Assembly: GCA_016719485.1 (NCBI GenBank)
Contig: JADJZB010000028.1
Coordinates: 186,001-250,000, forward strand
Direction: 5' to 3'
DNA from: Holophagales bacterium
Lineage (GTDB): Bacteria; Acidobacteriota; Thermoanaerobaculia; UBA5066
DNA: 64,000 nt
Numbering within the stretch: position 1 is the stretch's first letter; the number at the start of each line of letters is the position of its first letter. Below are positions 9,254 to 17,557 of this stretch, piece by piece. Position numbers and translations under genes: made by a program. The notes beneath the pieces were generated by a model, which saw nothing but the letters and a program-made list of their open reading frames with translations, made no database searches and was not told where the DNA came from.

Positions 9254-10397
9254 GCGCGTCCCCGCCGCTCTTCCTCTTCAGGAGCGCCGCTTTCAAGAGA
9301 TAAGCGCCGTCGGTGACGACGGTCTGGCCCGGCTCGACTCCGTCGAGGACCATCACGTCGCCCCCCAGCTCGGTGCCGCGTTTCACGGGACGGAAGACGG
9401 CATGCCCGTCCTCCTTCACGAAGACCCCCCAGGAGCCCTCGACCTGCTGGAGCGCGTTCTGCGGAAGGATCACGGCCGACGCGAACGGCACGCGGACCTC
9501 CACCGGCTTGCCCGGGATCGGCAGCGGCCCCCCGGCGAGACGGAGACGGTAGGAGAGGCGGCGCGTCGAAGCGCCGAGGACCGCGGGGACGCCCGCGACG
9601 CGGGCCCGCCACCGCTTCCCGTCCGACGAGCGCACGTCCGTCTCGTCGCCGAGCGCCCACTCCGGCCCGGGGAGCGGAAGCTCGAGGAGGACGAGAGACG
9701 CGCCGGCGGACTGGAACGTCCCGAGCTCCTCCCCCGCCGCCACCCCCTGCCCGACGCGCACCTTCCACTCCACGACCGAGCCGCGGGCCGGGGCCTTCAC
9801 GACGAACGGCCCCGGAATCGAGCCGGGCGAGACGCCGCGCGCCTCGAGCCCGATCCGCGCCGCGTCTTCCTCCGCGCGCGCCGCCGCCGCCTCGTTCCGC
9901 GAAAGCTCCAGCTCCCGCGCCGACGTCGCGTTCCCGGCCGCGAGGCGCTCCTCGCGCCCGAGGTCGGCCTCGGCCCTGAGGCGCCTCGCGGAGGCGGTGA
10001 GCCAGCGCGCGCGAAGATCGGCCAGCTCCGGGCTCGCGAGGCTCACGAGCGGCGTCCCCGCGGGAACGGGGGCCTGGGGCGCTGCGAGCGGCGCGACGAC
10101 GATTCCCCCCACCGGTGCGGCGAGGATGGCCTGGGCGTTCTCGTCGCCGATCGCCTCGCCCGGGAACCAGGCGCCTTCGGAGCGGCGCGCGGGCGCCTCG
10201 ACGAGCTTGAGGCCGCGAACCCCGTCGAGGGGAATGGCGGCGCCGGCTTCCCCTTCGGCGGTCTCCGCCGACTCTCCTTCGTGGTCGTGGTCGTCATGCC
10301 CGGCGGGGGCTTCGGGGGTCGTCGGCCGGCAACCGGCCGAGAGGGCCAAGAGAAGGACAAGGAGAAGGACGAGGACGGGCCCGTCGAGTCGCTTCAC
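9243..10397 (-). CDS. Efflux RND periplasmic adaptor (CusB/CzcB-like lipoprotein)
   Basis: 384 residues. An N-terminal lipoprotein signal ends in the lipobox LSAGC, followed by a His/Asp-rich stretch (GHDDHDHEGE); the C-terminus is also His-containing (GGDAHDH). Such His-rich ends are typical of adaptors of divalent-metal pumps. The middle has the hairpin/lipoyl region and beta-barrel pieces of membrane fusion proteins. Starts with GTG at 10397, overlapping the TGA of the outer-membrane factor (GTGA), with AAGGAA upstream, so translation is coupled. Metal identity (Zn, Co, Cd, Cu) cannot be assigned. Confidence 0.88.
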   Translation of the reverse strand: MKRLDGPVLVLLLVLLLALSAGCRPTTPEAPAGHDDHDHEGESAETAEGEAGAAIPLDGVRGLKLVEAPARRSEGAWFPGEAIGDENAQAILAAPVGGIVVAPLAAPQAPVPAGTPLVSLASPELADLRARWLTASARRLRAEADLGREERLAAGNATSARELELSRNEAAAARAEEDAARIGLEARGVSPGSIPGPFVVKAPARGSVVEWKVRVGQGVAAGEELGTFQSAGASLVLLELPLPGPEWALGDETDVRSSDGKRWRARVAGVPAVLGASTRRLSYRLRLAGGPLPIPGKPVEVRVPFASAVILPQNALQQVEGSWGVFVKEDGHAVFRPVKRGTELGGDVMVLDGVEPGQTVVTDGAYLLKAALLKRKSGGDAHDH

Positions 10398-11581
10398 GGC
10401 GTCATTCCTTTCGTCAGCGCATCCAGCTCGGCGGAGAGGAGGGAGGCGTCCCTCAGCCTCTCGAGGGCCCCGAGGCGCCCGTCGAGGAGCTGTCGGCGGG
10501 AGAGGACGGCGTCCGAGGGGCTGTCCTTCCCTTCCAGGACCCTGAGGTTCACGGCGGCGAGGGCCTCCTCGAACGCGCGTCCGTCCGGTAGCGCTCCGAA
10601 TTCACGGGCCCTCTCGAGGGCCCCGGCCAGGCGCGCCTCGAGGAGGCGCCGCTCGGCGTCGGCCTCGCGGCGGCGGGCCAGCTGGAAGAACTTCGAGGCC
10701 TCGTCGCCCGAGGTCCGCTCGCCCGGGAGCGGGAACCGGTACGCCAGCCCGGCCCGGGCCACGGAGTCCGCCCCCTCCTTCGCCACCGAGCCGAGGAGGC
10801 TCCACCTCTCGAGGCGATCCGAGCTCTCGAGCGAGCCGAACGCGAGGTCGAGCGCGAGACGCGCGTCGACCGACGCCCTCGCGACGCCGGCCTCGAACCG
10901 GGCTTTCGCCTCGTTCGCCCCCGGCCACGCCGGGATCGCAGGGCTCGCGAGCTCCTGCGGCGCCTCGGGGAGGTCGGCGAGGGCCCGCAGCGCCCCCCAC
11001 GCCTCCGCCGCCTCGCGCCGCGCCCGGTCGAGCTCGCCACGGGAGCGCAGGAGGTCCGCTTCCACGAGGGCCGCCTGGAACGGCGCATCCGCGCCAGCCT
11101 CCACCCTCTTTCGTGCGGCGTCGCGCCACCCTTCGAGGAGCGTCCGCTGCCCGGCGAGCGCTTCGACCCGGCTCGCGGCGAGCCACGCATCCGCATACGC
11201 CTCCGCGAGGCGACGCGCGGCTTCGGCGTCGGCCGCCGCGAGTAGGACCGGCGCGGCCTCGTCGAGGCGCACCGCGGCCGCCGCCCGGGCGCCGCCCCTC
11301 AGCCGGATCGGAACGTCGGCCTCGACCGAGAGGTCCGCTTTCGTCCCGTCGTTCTCGAGGCGGCGCGGTCCGGCCTCGACGCCGACCAGAGGACCCTCGC
11401 GGGCGAAGCTCCCGGCCGCGGCCAGCTGACGGCGGCGCTCGGCGAGGTCGGCCCGCAGCCGCGCAACGCCTGCGTCTTCAAAGGCCGCCGCCTTCACGCT
11501 CCCGAGGTCGAGCGGCGCAGAGACGGCCGACGCGCGGGCGGCCAGGCCGCAGCAGGCGAGCAGGATCCACGTGGTTCTCAT
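10394..11581 (-). CDS. TolC-family outer-membrane efflux protein (CzcC-like)
   Basis: About 395 residues with an N-terminal signal peptide (MRTTWILLACCGLAARASA) and two long Ala/Arg/Glu-rich helical stretches typical of outer-membrane factors, with AADAEAARRLAEAYADAW in the first. I chose ATG 11581 because GAGGTG sits just upstream; an in-frame GTG two codons earlier (11587) is the alternative. It precedes adaptor and pump genes in transcription order, the usual czcCBA order. Shorter than E. coli TolC, as is common for CzcC-type members. Confidence 0.85.
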   Translation of the reverse strand: MRTTWILLACCGLAARASAVSAPLDLGSVKAAAFEDAGVARLRADLAERRRQLAAAGSFAREGPLVGVEAGPRRLENDGTKADLSVEADVPIRLRGGARAAAAVRLDEAAPVLLAAADAEAARRLAEAYADAWLAASRVEALAGQRTLLEGWRDAARKRVEAGADAPFQAALVEADLLRSRGELDRARREAAEAWGALRALADLPEAPQELASPAIPAWPGANEAKARFEAGVARASVDARLALDLAFGSLESSDRLERWSLLGSVAKEGADSVARAGLAYRFPLPGERTSGDEASKFFQLARRREADAERRLLEARLAGALERAREFGALPDGRAFEEALAAVNLRVLEGKDSPSDAVLSRRQLLDGRLGALERLRDASLLSAELDALTKGMTP

Positions 11582-11704
11582 GGGCACCTCGGTCAGGACA
11601 CGGCTCCGCCCGCGCTGCGGGTGGAACGGGTCAGGCGAGGGCGGAACGCGGAACGGTCGCGAGGCGAAAGGGAACGCCCGAGACCGCCGGGGCCGCCCGG
11701 CTCC

Positions 11705-12007
11705 TCAGGAAGAGGTGCCGATCGGAACGTGCGCGATTTCCGCCGGGTGACCCTCGGCGGGAACCACGGCCGGCGTCGCGAGCTCGAAGGCGTCGCGCGG
11801 GGCAGGCGACTCGAGGCGCGCGACCCGCGGCGGGACGGGGTTCAGGCGAGTCCCGCAGGAGCACGCGACGCAGACGGGCGAGCAGCGGCCCCCGGGCACG
11901 TCGTCGGGGCACGTCTCGGCGCACTCCTCGCCGGCGAGGAGCGAGCCGAGGCTCGACTCCTGGGCCAGGAAGAACGAGAGGAGCGCAACGACGACGAGCC
12001 GCACCAC
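11705..12007 (-). CDS. Small Cys-rich secreted protein heading the efflux operon
   Basis: 100 residues starting at GTG 12007. An N-terminal hydrophobic segment (VVVALLSFFLAQ) reads as a signal or anchor. It is followed by a tight cysteine patch, EECAETCPDDVPGG then RCSPVCVACSCG, with seven Cys in about 24 residues, then a Pro/Ala-rich tail. I do not recognise a named family. Seven cysteines ahead of a metal-efflux operon suggest a periplasmic metal-binding or disulfide-knotted accessory. The 123-bp gap to the outer-membrane factor leaves room for a separate signal, but all genes face the same way. Confidence 0.6.
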   Translation of the reverse strand: MVRLVVVALLSFFLAQESSLGSLLAGEECAETCPDDVPGGRCSPVCVACSCGTRLNPVPPRVARLESPAPRDAFELATPAVVPAEGHPAEIAHVPIGTSS

Positions 12008-12059
12008 GACGAGAAAATAGCACGTCCCTCCCGGGCGGCTTCCCTCCCCGGGGAGCGTT

Positions 12060-13526
12060 TCAGGCGGGCCGGGCGCGCCCCTCCACCGCCGATGCGGTCC
12101 AGGCCACGGCCACCGTCACGAGGCTCCCGGTGAGCGTGTAGAGAGGCCAGGCGAGCTTCGTTCCGAGGACGACGAAGACCATCGCGCCGACGCCCGTGAG
12201 GAAGCCGATCGCGGCGGACCGTGAGGTCGTCTTCCCGCGGACCGCGAGGAAGAAGAGTCCGAGGAAGCCGCCGTAGGTGAACGACGCGATGCTCAGCGCC
12301 AGCTCCACGACGGCCTGCCCGGTCCCGATGAAGATGAGCGCCGCTCCGGTCAGCAGGATCGCCCAGCCGAAGCTGACACGCCGCGAGAGACGGAGCTTGT
12401 GCTCCTCGGTCGCGGCCCGTCCCCGCTTCGTCGAGGCGTAGAGGTCGAAGACGGTGGAGCTCGAGATCGAGCTGATCGAGCCCGAGATCGTCGACATCGC
12501 CGCGGCGAGGAGGCCCGCGATGATGAGGCCAGAGAGGCCGGACGGGACCTGCTCGACGATGAACTTCGGGAAGACGGCGTCGCCCTTGAGCGGGAGGTCG
12601 CCGTAGTAGAGGAAGAGGAGCGTCCCGACGGCGAGGAAGAGCGTGAACTGGAGGATGACGGCCACTCCGCTCGCGACGAGGGCGCGCCGGCCGTCGCGCA
12701 GGCTCTCCGTCGCGAAGAGGCGCTGGACGATGATGTAGTCGGTACCGTGGGAGGCCATCGAGAGGACGGCTCCGCCGAGGATCGCCGTCAGGACGTGGTA
12801 CGGCGACGTGAGGAAGCTCCCGTCGGTCTGGAAGACCGTGAGCTTTCCGGAGGCGGCCGCGGCAGCCAGCTTCGCCCCGAGCTCCGGGATCTTCGGAACG
12901 AGGACGAAGATGGCGATGGCTCCCCCGAGGATGTAGACCCCGAGCTGGATGACGTCGGTCCAGATGACGGCCCTGACGCCGCCCACCTGGACGTAGATCA
13001 CGGTGACGGCCGCGGTGAGGAGGATCGCGCCGACGTACAGCATCGGGTCCGAGACCCCGGCGAAGAGGTTGTAGCCGCGGAAGATGATGACGAGCGGGAT
13101 CGCCGTGGCGTAGAGCCGCACGCCGTCCGCAAAGATCCGGGTCAGGATGAAGGTCCCGGAGGCCATCCTCCGGACGCCCACCCCGAACGTCCGCTCGAGG
13201 AGGGCGTACGAGGTCGTCAGCTCGCCCTCGAAGTAGCGCGGCAGGAGGAGCCACGAGATGACGATCCGCCCGAGGAGGTAGCCGAAGGAGAGCTCGAGGA
13301 AACCCCAGGCTCCCTTGAAGGCCATCCCGGGCACCGAGATGAAGGTGAGCGCCGAGGTCTCCGTCGCGACGATCGAGGCGGTGACCGCCCACCAGCCGAT
13401 CTTCTTTTCCGACAGGAAGTAGTCCTTCGCGGAGGCCTGCTTCCCCCCCTTGGCGAGGCCAAAGGCCGCGATGCCGCCCATGTACAGGACGACGACGGCC
13501 CAGTCGAGCGCGGAAAAGCCGCTCAT
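12060..13526 (-). CDS. Sodium:solute symporter (SSS family)
   Basis: 488 residues from ATG 13526, about 13 membrane helices, with the family core ASIVATETSALTFISVPG and GGVRAVIWTDVIQLGVY, the Na+-site regions of SSS transporters. It takes up an organic solute using the sodium gradient; the solute cannot be told. The longer open frame upstream of 13526 is only the shadow of the DUF190 gene. Its start overlaps the DUF190 stop by 4 nt (ATGA), so it is coupled to a run of sodium-related genes. Confidence 0.9.
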   Translation of the reverse strand: MSGFSALDWAVVVLYMGGIAAFGLAKGGKQASAKDYFLSEKKIGWWAVTASIVATETSALTFISVPGMAFKGAWGFLELSFGYLLGRIVISWLLLPRYFEGELTTSYALLERTFGVGVRRMASGTFILTRIFADGVRLYATAIPLVIIFRGYNLFAGVSDPMLYVGAILLTAAVTVIYVQVGGVRAVIWTDVIQLGVYILGGAIAIFVLVPKIPELGAKLAAAAASGKLTVFQTDGSFLTSPYHVLTAILGGAVLSMASHGTDYIIVQRLFATESLRDGRRALVASGVAVILQFTLFLAVGTLLFLYYGDLPLKGDAVFPKFIVEQVPSGLSGLIIAGLLAAAMSTISGSISSISSSTVFDLYASTKRGRAATEEHKLRLSRRVSFGWAILLTGAALIFIGTGQAVVELALSIASFTYGGFLGLFFLAVRGKTTSRSAAIGFLTGVGAMVFVVLGTKLAWPLYTLTGSLVTVAVAWTASAVEGRARPA

Positions 13527-13870
13527 CGTGCCGGCGGCTTCCCCCCGCGGTAGAAGCGGACGAACGCCTTCTCCAGCGTCGCGAGCCCCTCGGGGACATG
13601 CCCCTCGATCTCCTCGAGAAAGGCTTCCAGCTTCTCGCGGACGTCGACGATCTCGACGATGACGGGCAGGTCTTCCGAGAGCCGCTCGATCTTGAAGGTG
13701 TGTAGCCGGCTGTGCGCGCCGAAGCCCATGACCCCGCGCAGGACCGTCGCTCCCGCAAGCCCCCTCGCCCTCGCCTTCAGGACGAGCCACTCGTACAGGA
13801 GCTTACCCTCGTGGCGATCGCTCTCGCCGACGAAGATCCGGAGGAGGGCGCCGTCTTCGGGGAGGGTCAT
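13523..13870 (-). CDS. DUF190 family protein
   Basis: 115 residues from ATG 13870, which has GGAGG at good distance (CTGGAGGTGACG-ATG). The sequence is a small PII-like alpha/beta protein: LLRIFVGESDRHEGKLLYEW, then GLAGATVLRGVMGFG and LPVIVEIVDV. DUF190 proteins are commonly encoded beside fluoride channels and are thought to be regulators or ligand sensors; their exact job is not settled. It sits 2 nt after fluC and overlaps the symporter start, so all three share a transcript. Confidence 0.88.
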   Translation of the reverse strand: MTLPEDGALLRIFVGESDRHEGKLLYEWLVLKARARGLAGATVLRGVMGFGAHSRLHTFKIERLSEDLPVIVEIVDVREKLEAFLEEIEGHVPEGLATLEKAFVRFYRGGKPPAR

Positions 13871-13872
13871 CG

Positions 13873-14256
13873 TCACCTCCAGAGGAGCTGGGCCGCGACC
13901 CTTCCGAGCGCGACGGCGAGGAGGCCCAGCACGAGCTGCCCCCCGGCGTTCGCGGCGGCGGCCAGTGCCTCGCCGCCGCGCAGGAGGTTCAGCGTTTCGT
14001 TGCCGAACGAGGAGAAGGTCGTGTAGCCGCCGAGGACACCGACGAAGAGGAACGTCCGGGTCTGGCCGGACGGCACGCCCCGCGTCTCGGAGAGCTGCGC
14101 GAGGAGGCCGATCACGAAGCAGCCCGTGACGTTCACCGCGAAGGTTCCCCACGGGAACGTCGCGCTCCTGGAGAACGCCTGCACCGCGCCCCCGAGGAGG
14201 TGGCGGAGCGAGGCGCCGATCCCGCCACCGAGGAAGACGAGGGCGAGGGACTTCAT
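13873..14256 (-). CDS. crcB: Fluoride ion channel FluC/CrcB
   Basis: 127 residues, four membrane helices. Family motifs are present: GGGIGASLRH at the N-terminus, FPWGTFAVNVTGCFVIG in helix 2, and the TM3 break GGYTTFSSFGNE that carries the central Na+ and the phenylalanine box. It forms dual-topology dimers that export fluoride. The start ATG 14256 is inside a longer shadow frame of the antiporter gene. The 41-bp gap upstream is too short for, and does not resemble, a fluoride riboswitch. A channel stabilised by sodium within a sodium-transport operon is notable. Confidence 0.93.
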   Translation of the reverse strand: MKSLALVFLGGGIGASLRHLLGGAVQAFSRSATFPWGTFAVNVTGCFVIGLLAQLSETRGVPSGQTRTFLFVGVLGGYTTFSSFGNETLNLLRGGEALAAAANAGGQLVLGLLAVALGRVAAQLLWR

Positions 14257-14297
14257 CGGTCGGGGGAGCGTAGCACCGGCGGACGAACGACCGGCCG

Positions 14298-15680
14298 TCA
14301 GCGCCGCGCCGCCACCGCCGTCCGCACGAACCACCCGGCGAGGAGAGCCGCCAGGACCCCGCTCGCTATCCTGATCGCCGGCGTCTCCACGATGAAAATC
14401 CCGACCATCAGGGCGAGGATCGGCGCGAGGTAGACGAGCGCGTAACGGGCCACGTACCCGCCGAAGCTCGGCATCGGGACGCCGTCCGACTCCGCGATCG
14501 CCTTGACCATGAAATTCGGGCCGTTCCCGATGTACGTCATCGCGCCGCAGAAGACCGCCCCGAGGCTGATCGAGACGAGGAAGACTTCCCTCACCCCTGC
14601 CACGGCCGGCTCTCCCCCGAGGGCCTTCGCCAGCTCGAAGAACGTCACGTAGGTCGGTGCGTTGTCGAGGACGGACGAGAGGCCCCCGGCGAAGACGAAG
14701 AACGTCACCCTGTTCAACGGAAGGGCCGCCGCGTTCTGGGCGAGGTACGCCAGCGCCGGGACCATGGTCAGGAAGATCCCGATGAAGAGGGCCGCCACTT
14801 CCTGGATCGGCCCCCACTCGAACCGGTTGTCCACGAATCGCGTCTTTCGGTCCCCGAGGCGGAAGGAGAGGAACGCGGCCGTCAGCAGGACGATCTCCCG
14901 GAACGGGACCCAGGCGGCCCACGGGGCGTGCCCCGCGTGGATCGCGTGGAGATCGACGGACGGAACGAGCGCGACCGCCGCGACGATGACCCCGAGGAGG
15001 GCGATGCTCTCCTTCCCGTGAACGGCGAGGGGCTTCACCTCGATCGCGTCGCGGACGATGTCGGGCATTTCTTCCTTGCGGTACGCGAGGTTGTCGACCG
15101 AGTAGTAGGCAACGAGCAGCATCCCGTTCACGAAGAGCCACTCGGGGAAGAGGTTCAGCGTCCAGAGGAACGGGACGCCCCGGAGGAGGCCGAGGAAGAG
15201 CGGCGGGTCCCCGAGCGGCGTCAGGAGGCCGCCGCAGTTCGCCACGACGAGGATCGTGAAGACGACCGTGTGGACCTTGTGCTTCCGTTCCCGGTTCGTG
15301 TTCAGGAGCGGCCTCACGAGGAGCATCGCGGCTCCGGTCGTGCCGATCAGCGAGGCGAGAACGGCGCCCGCGGCGAGGAAGAGGGTGTTGTTGCGGGGCG
15401 TGGCCCGGATGTCCCCGGCGACGAAGACGCCTCCGCTCACGACGAAGAGCGAGAAGAGGAGCGTGATGAACGCGCCGTATTCGACGAGCGCGTGGATCAC
15501 CTCGGTCCGGCCGCCGAGGCTCCAGACCCAGACCCCCATCGGCACGCCGAGGACGAGGGCCAGGAGGAGCTGGAAGCGCCTCTTCTCCCAGAGGTGCTTC
15601 GTCGCGGGCATGAGCGGAAACGTGGCGATCGCGGCGAGGAGCGCCACGAAAGGGAGAAGGCCGTACCAGGGAACCGTCAT
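14298..15680 (-). CDS. NhaD-type Na+/H+ antiporter (ion transporter superfamily)
   Basis: 460 residues with about 12 hydrophobic segments. The segment NCGGLLTPLGDPPLFLG is the hallmark of the NhaD/ArsB/citrate-transporter-like superfamily, and FAGGLSSVLDNAPTYVTFFE in the second half matches the NhaD core (DNAPTY). It would exchange Na+ for H+ at the inner membrane. It follows the decarboxylase beta subunit by 22 nt, so it most likely balances or uses the sodium gradient made by that pump. An anion transporter of the same superfamily is the alternative. Confidence 0.85.
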   Translation of the reverse strand: MTVPWYGLLPFVALLAAIATFPLMPATKHLWEKRRFQLLLALVLGVPMGVWVWSLGGRTEVIHALVEYGAFITLLFSLFVVSGGVFVAGDIRATPRNNTLFLAAGAVLASLIGTTGAAMLLVRPLLNTNRERKHKVHTVVFTILVVANCGGLLTPLGDPPLFLGLLRGVPFLWTLNLFPEWLFVNGMLLVAYYSVDNLAYRKEEMPDIVRDAIEVKPLAVHGKESIALLGVIVAAVALVPSVDLHAIHAGHAPWAAWVPFREIVLLTAAFLSFRLGDRKTRFVDNRFEWGPIQEVAALFIGIFLTMVPALAYLAQNAAALPLNRVTFFVFAGGLSSVLDNAPTYVTFFELAKALGGEPAVAGVREVFLVSISLGAVFCGAMTYIGNGPNFMVKAIAESDGVPMPSFGGYVARYALVYLAPILALMVGIFIVETPAIRIASGVLAALLAGWFVRTAVAARR

Positions 15681-15702
15681 CTGTACCTCGAAACCGCGGC
15701 GG

Positions 15703-16821
15703 CTACTTCAGGAGCGCGAGGAGACTACCAGCGGCGACCGCCGTACCGATGACGCCGGCCACGTTCGGCCCCATGGCGTGCATCAGGAGGTAGTTGTCGG
15801 GGTCGGCCTCCTGGCCGACGTTGTGGGCGACGCGCGCGGCCATGGGGACGGCCGAGACGCCTGCCGCGCCGATGAGGGGATTGACCGGCGTCCCGGGGAG
15901 GACGGCCATCAGCTTGCCGAGGAGGACGCCCGCCGCCGTCGAGAAGGCGAACGCGATGCAGCCGAGGACGAGGATCTTGAGGGTGGCGGTCCTCAGGAAG
16001 CTGTTGCCGTCCATCGTCACGCCGACCGAGAGACCGAGAACGATCGTGATGAGGTTGATCAGCTCGTTTTGCGCCGAGCGGTTCAGCCGCTCGGTGACGC
16101 CGCACTCGCGGAGGAGATTCCCGAACATCAGGAGGCCGATGAGCGACGTCGCCGCCGGGACGATGAGGGCGCAGATCACGGTGCAGAGGATCGGGAAGGA
16201 GATCCGGAGCCACTTCGGAACGTCGAAGTTCGCTTCCATCCGGATCATCCGCTCCTTCTTCGTCGTCAGGAGCCGCATGATCGGCGGCTGGATGAGCGGC
16301 ACGAGCGCCATATACGAGTAGGCCGAGACGGCGATCGCCCCGAGGAGGTGCGGCGCGAGCTTGATCGTCAGGTAGATCGAGGTCGGCCCGTCGGCCCCGC
16401 CGATGATCCCGATCGACCCCGCCTCCTGGGGCGTGAAGCCGAGCCAGCCGGCGACGATGAAGGTGCCGAAGACGCCGAACTGCGCCGCCCCGCCCAGGAG
16501 GAACGTCTTCGGGTTCGCCAGGAGCGGCCCGAAGTCGGTCAGGGCGCCGAGGCCGAGGAAGATGAGGGGCGGGAAGATCTCGAGCTCGACCCCCTGGAAG
16601 AGGTAGTGGAAGAGCCCGCCCGGCGCGCCGCTCGCGGGAAGGGCCATGAGGCCGTTGAGGGGCAGGTTCGTCATGAGCGCCCCGAAACCGATCGGGACGA
16701 GGAGAAGCGGCTCGAACTCCTTCTTGATCGCGAGCCAGAGCAGGAAGAACGCGACCGCGATCATCACTCCCTCGCGCCACGACAGCGCGAGGAAGCCGGT
16801 CTGCGCGATCAGCTTCTCCAT
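15703..16821 (-). CDS. Na+-translocating decarboxylase beta subunit (OadB/MmdB/GcdB)
   Basis: 372 residues, integral membrane. It couples decarboxylation of the carboxybiotin carrier to export of Na+. The Na+-site motif IIGGADGPTSIYLT with its conserved Asp is present, as is the C-terminal half motif NPLIGAAGVSAVPMAARVA and NVGQEADPDNYLLMHAMGPN. Length fits the family (about 375-430). One nucleotide separates it from the biotin-carrier gene, and with the two genes before that it forms a complete pump. Confidence 0.95.
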   Translation of the reverse strand: MEKLIAQTGFLALSWREGVMIAVAFFLLWLAIKKEFEPLLLVPIGFGALMTNLPLNGLMALPASGAPGGLFHYLFQGVELEIFPPLIFLGLGALTDFGPLLANPKTFLLGGAAQFGVFGTFIVAGWLGFTPQEAGSIGIIGGADGPTSIYLTIKLAPHLLGAIAVSAYSYMALVPLIQPPIMRLLTTKKERMIRMEANFDVPKWLRISFPILCTVICALIVPAATSLIGLLMFGNLLRECGVTERLNRSAQNELINLITIVLGLSVGVTMDGNSFLRTATLKILVLGCIAFAFSTAAGVLLGKLMAVLPGTPVNPLIGAAGVSAVPMAARVAHNVGQEADPDNYLLMHAMGPNVAGVIGTAVAAGSLLALLK

Positions 16822-16822
16822 G

Positions 16823-17233
16823 TCACCCCTCCGGAACGTAGCGGATGAGGGGGTCGCGGACCTGGACGGCCGCGCCCACCTCCACGCAGACCTCCGCGAT
16901 CGTCCCGGTGCGCGGGGCGTAGATGTACGTGTCCATCTTCATGGCGTCGAGGAGGACGAGGGGCGTCTTGGCCTCGACCGGCATTCCCTTCGTCACGAAA
17001 ACCTTCTGGACGGTCCCGGCGAGCGGCGAGGCGATGGTGTTCGGGTCCATGCCGCCGGCGGGAACCGAAGCGGGAGCCGGGACCGAGGCGGGCCGCGCGG
17101 CCTCCGGAATCGGAAGGGCGGCGGCCCCCGGGTACGGGAGGCTCGCCGGCGAGCCGATCGCCTCGTCGTCCTGGAGGACCTGGACCTCGACGTCGTAGAC
17201 CTTGCCACTGACGGTGATGCGGAGCTTCTTCAT
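16823..17233 (-). CDS. Biotin/lipoyl carrier protein of the decarboxylase (MmdC/GcdC type)
   Basis: 136 residues from ATG 17233. Residues 1-20 (MKKLRITVSGKVYDVEVQVL) are the usual start of these carriers, followed by a Pro/Ala-rich flexible linker and a C-terminal biotinyl domain. The biotinylation motif is DAMKMD, with the Lys between two Met. It shuttles CO2 from the carboxyltransferase to the membrane subunit. The longer frame reaching 17503 is a shadow. Shine-Dalgarno is weak; spacing to the OadG-like gene is 8 nt. Confidence 0.93.
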   Translation of the reverse strand: MKKLRITVSGKVYDVEVQVLQDDEAIGSPASLPYPGAAALPIPEAARPASVPAPASVPAGGMDPNTIASPLAGTVQKVFVTKGMPVEAKTPLVLLDAMKMDTYIYAPRTGTIAEVCVEVGAAVQVRDPLIRYVPEG

Positions 17234-17241
17234 TTCTGTCT

Positions 17242-17550
17242 CTATCTCTTGGGTTCCATACGGTGGGAGCGCAGGATGTCGATCCGCCCGACACGCGACC
17301 AGTTCTCCTGGCCGGCGGGACGGAGGACGTGAATGCGACGGACGACGACGGCCTTGCCGAGCGCGGCGTGGGCCGCCGCGGCGAGGACCACCACGAGCTC
17401 GGGCGTGATCCCGTCTTCGGGAACGGCGGCCGCAGACTTCGCCTGGCGGCGGGAAACGGCCTGGAGGGCGTAGAGGACGCCGACCAGGAGCGTCATGACG
17501 CACATCACGACGCTCATGCAGATCAGGGCGACGACGGAGGGCGACATCAT
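17242..17550 (-). CDS. OadG-family small membrane subunit of the Na+ pump
   Basis: 102 residues (start at 17550 or the next ATG, 17547). One membrane helix occupies about residues 4-28 (VVALICMSVVMCVMTLLVGV), followed by a polar tail. The segment ITPELVVVLAAAAHAALG is typical of the fused OadG/acyl-CoA carboxylase epsilon-like C-terminus. It should tether the carboxyltransferase to the beta subunit and help assembly. It sits between the carboxyltransferase and carrier genes with gaps of 7 and 8 nt. Confidence 0.85.
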   Translation of the reverse strand: MMSPSVVALICMSVVMCVMTLLVGVLYALQAVSRRQAKSAAAVPEDGITPELVVVLAAAAHAALGKAVVVRRIHVLRPAGQENWSRVGRIDILRSHRMEPKR

Positions 17551-17557
17551 CGTCGCC

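Noticed and set aside
14257..14297. Fluoride riboswitch before fluC
   Set aside because: Only 41 bp separate the genes and no matching pseudoknot sequence is present.
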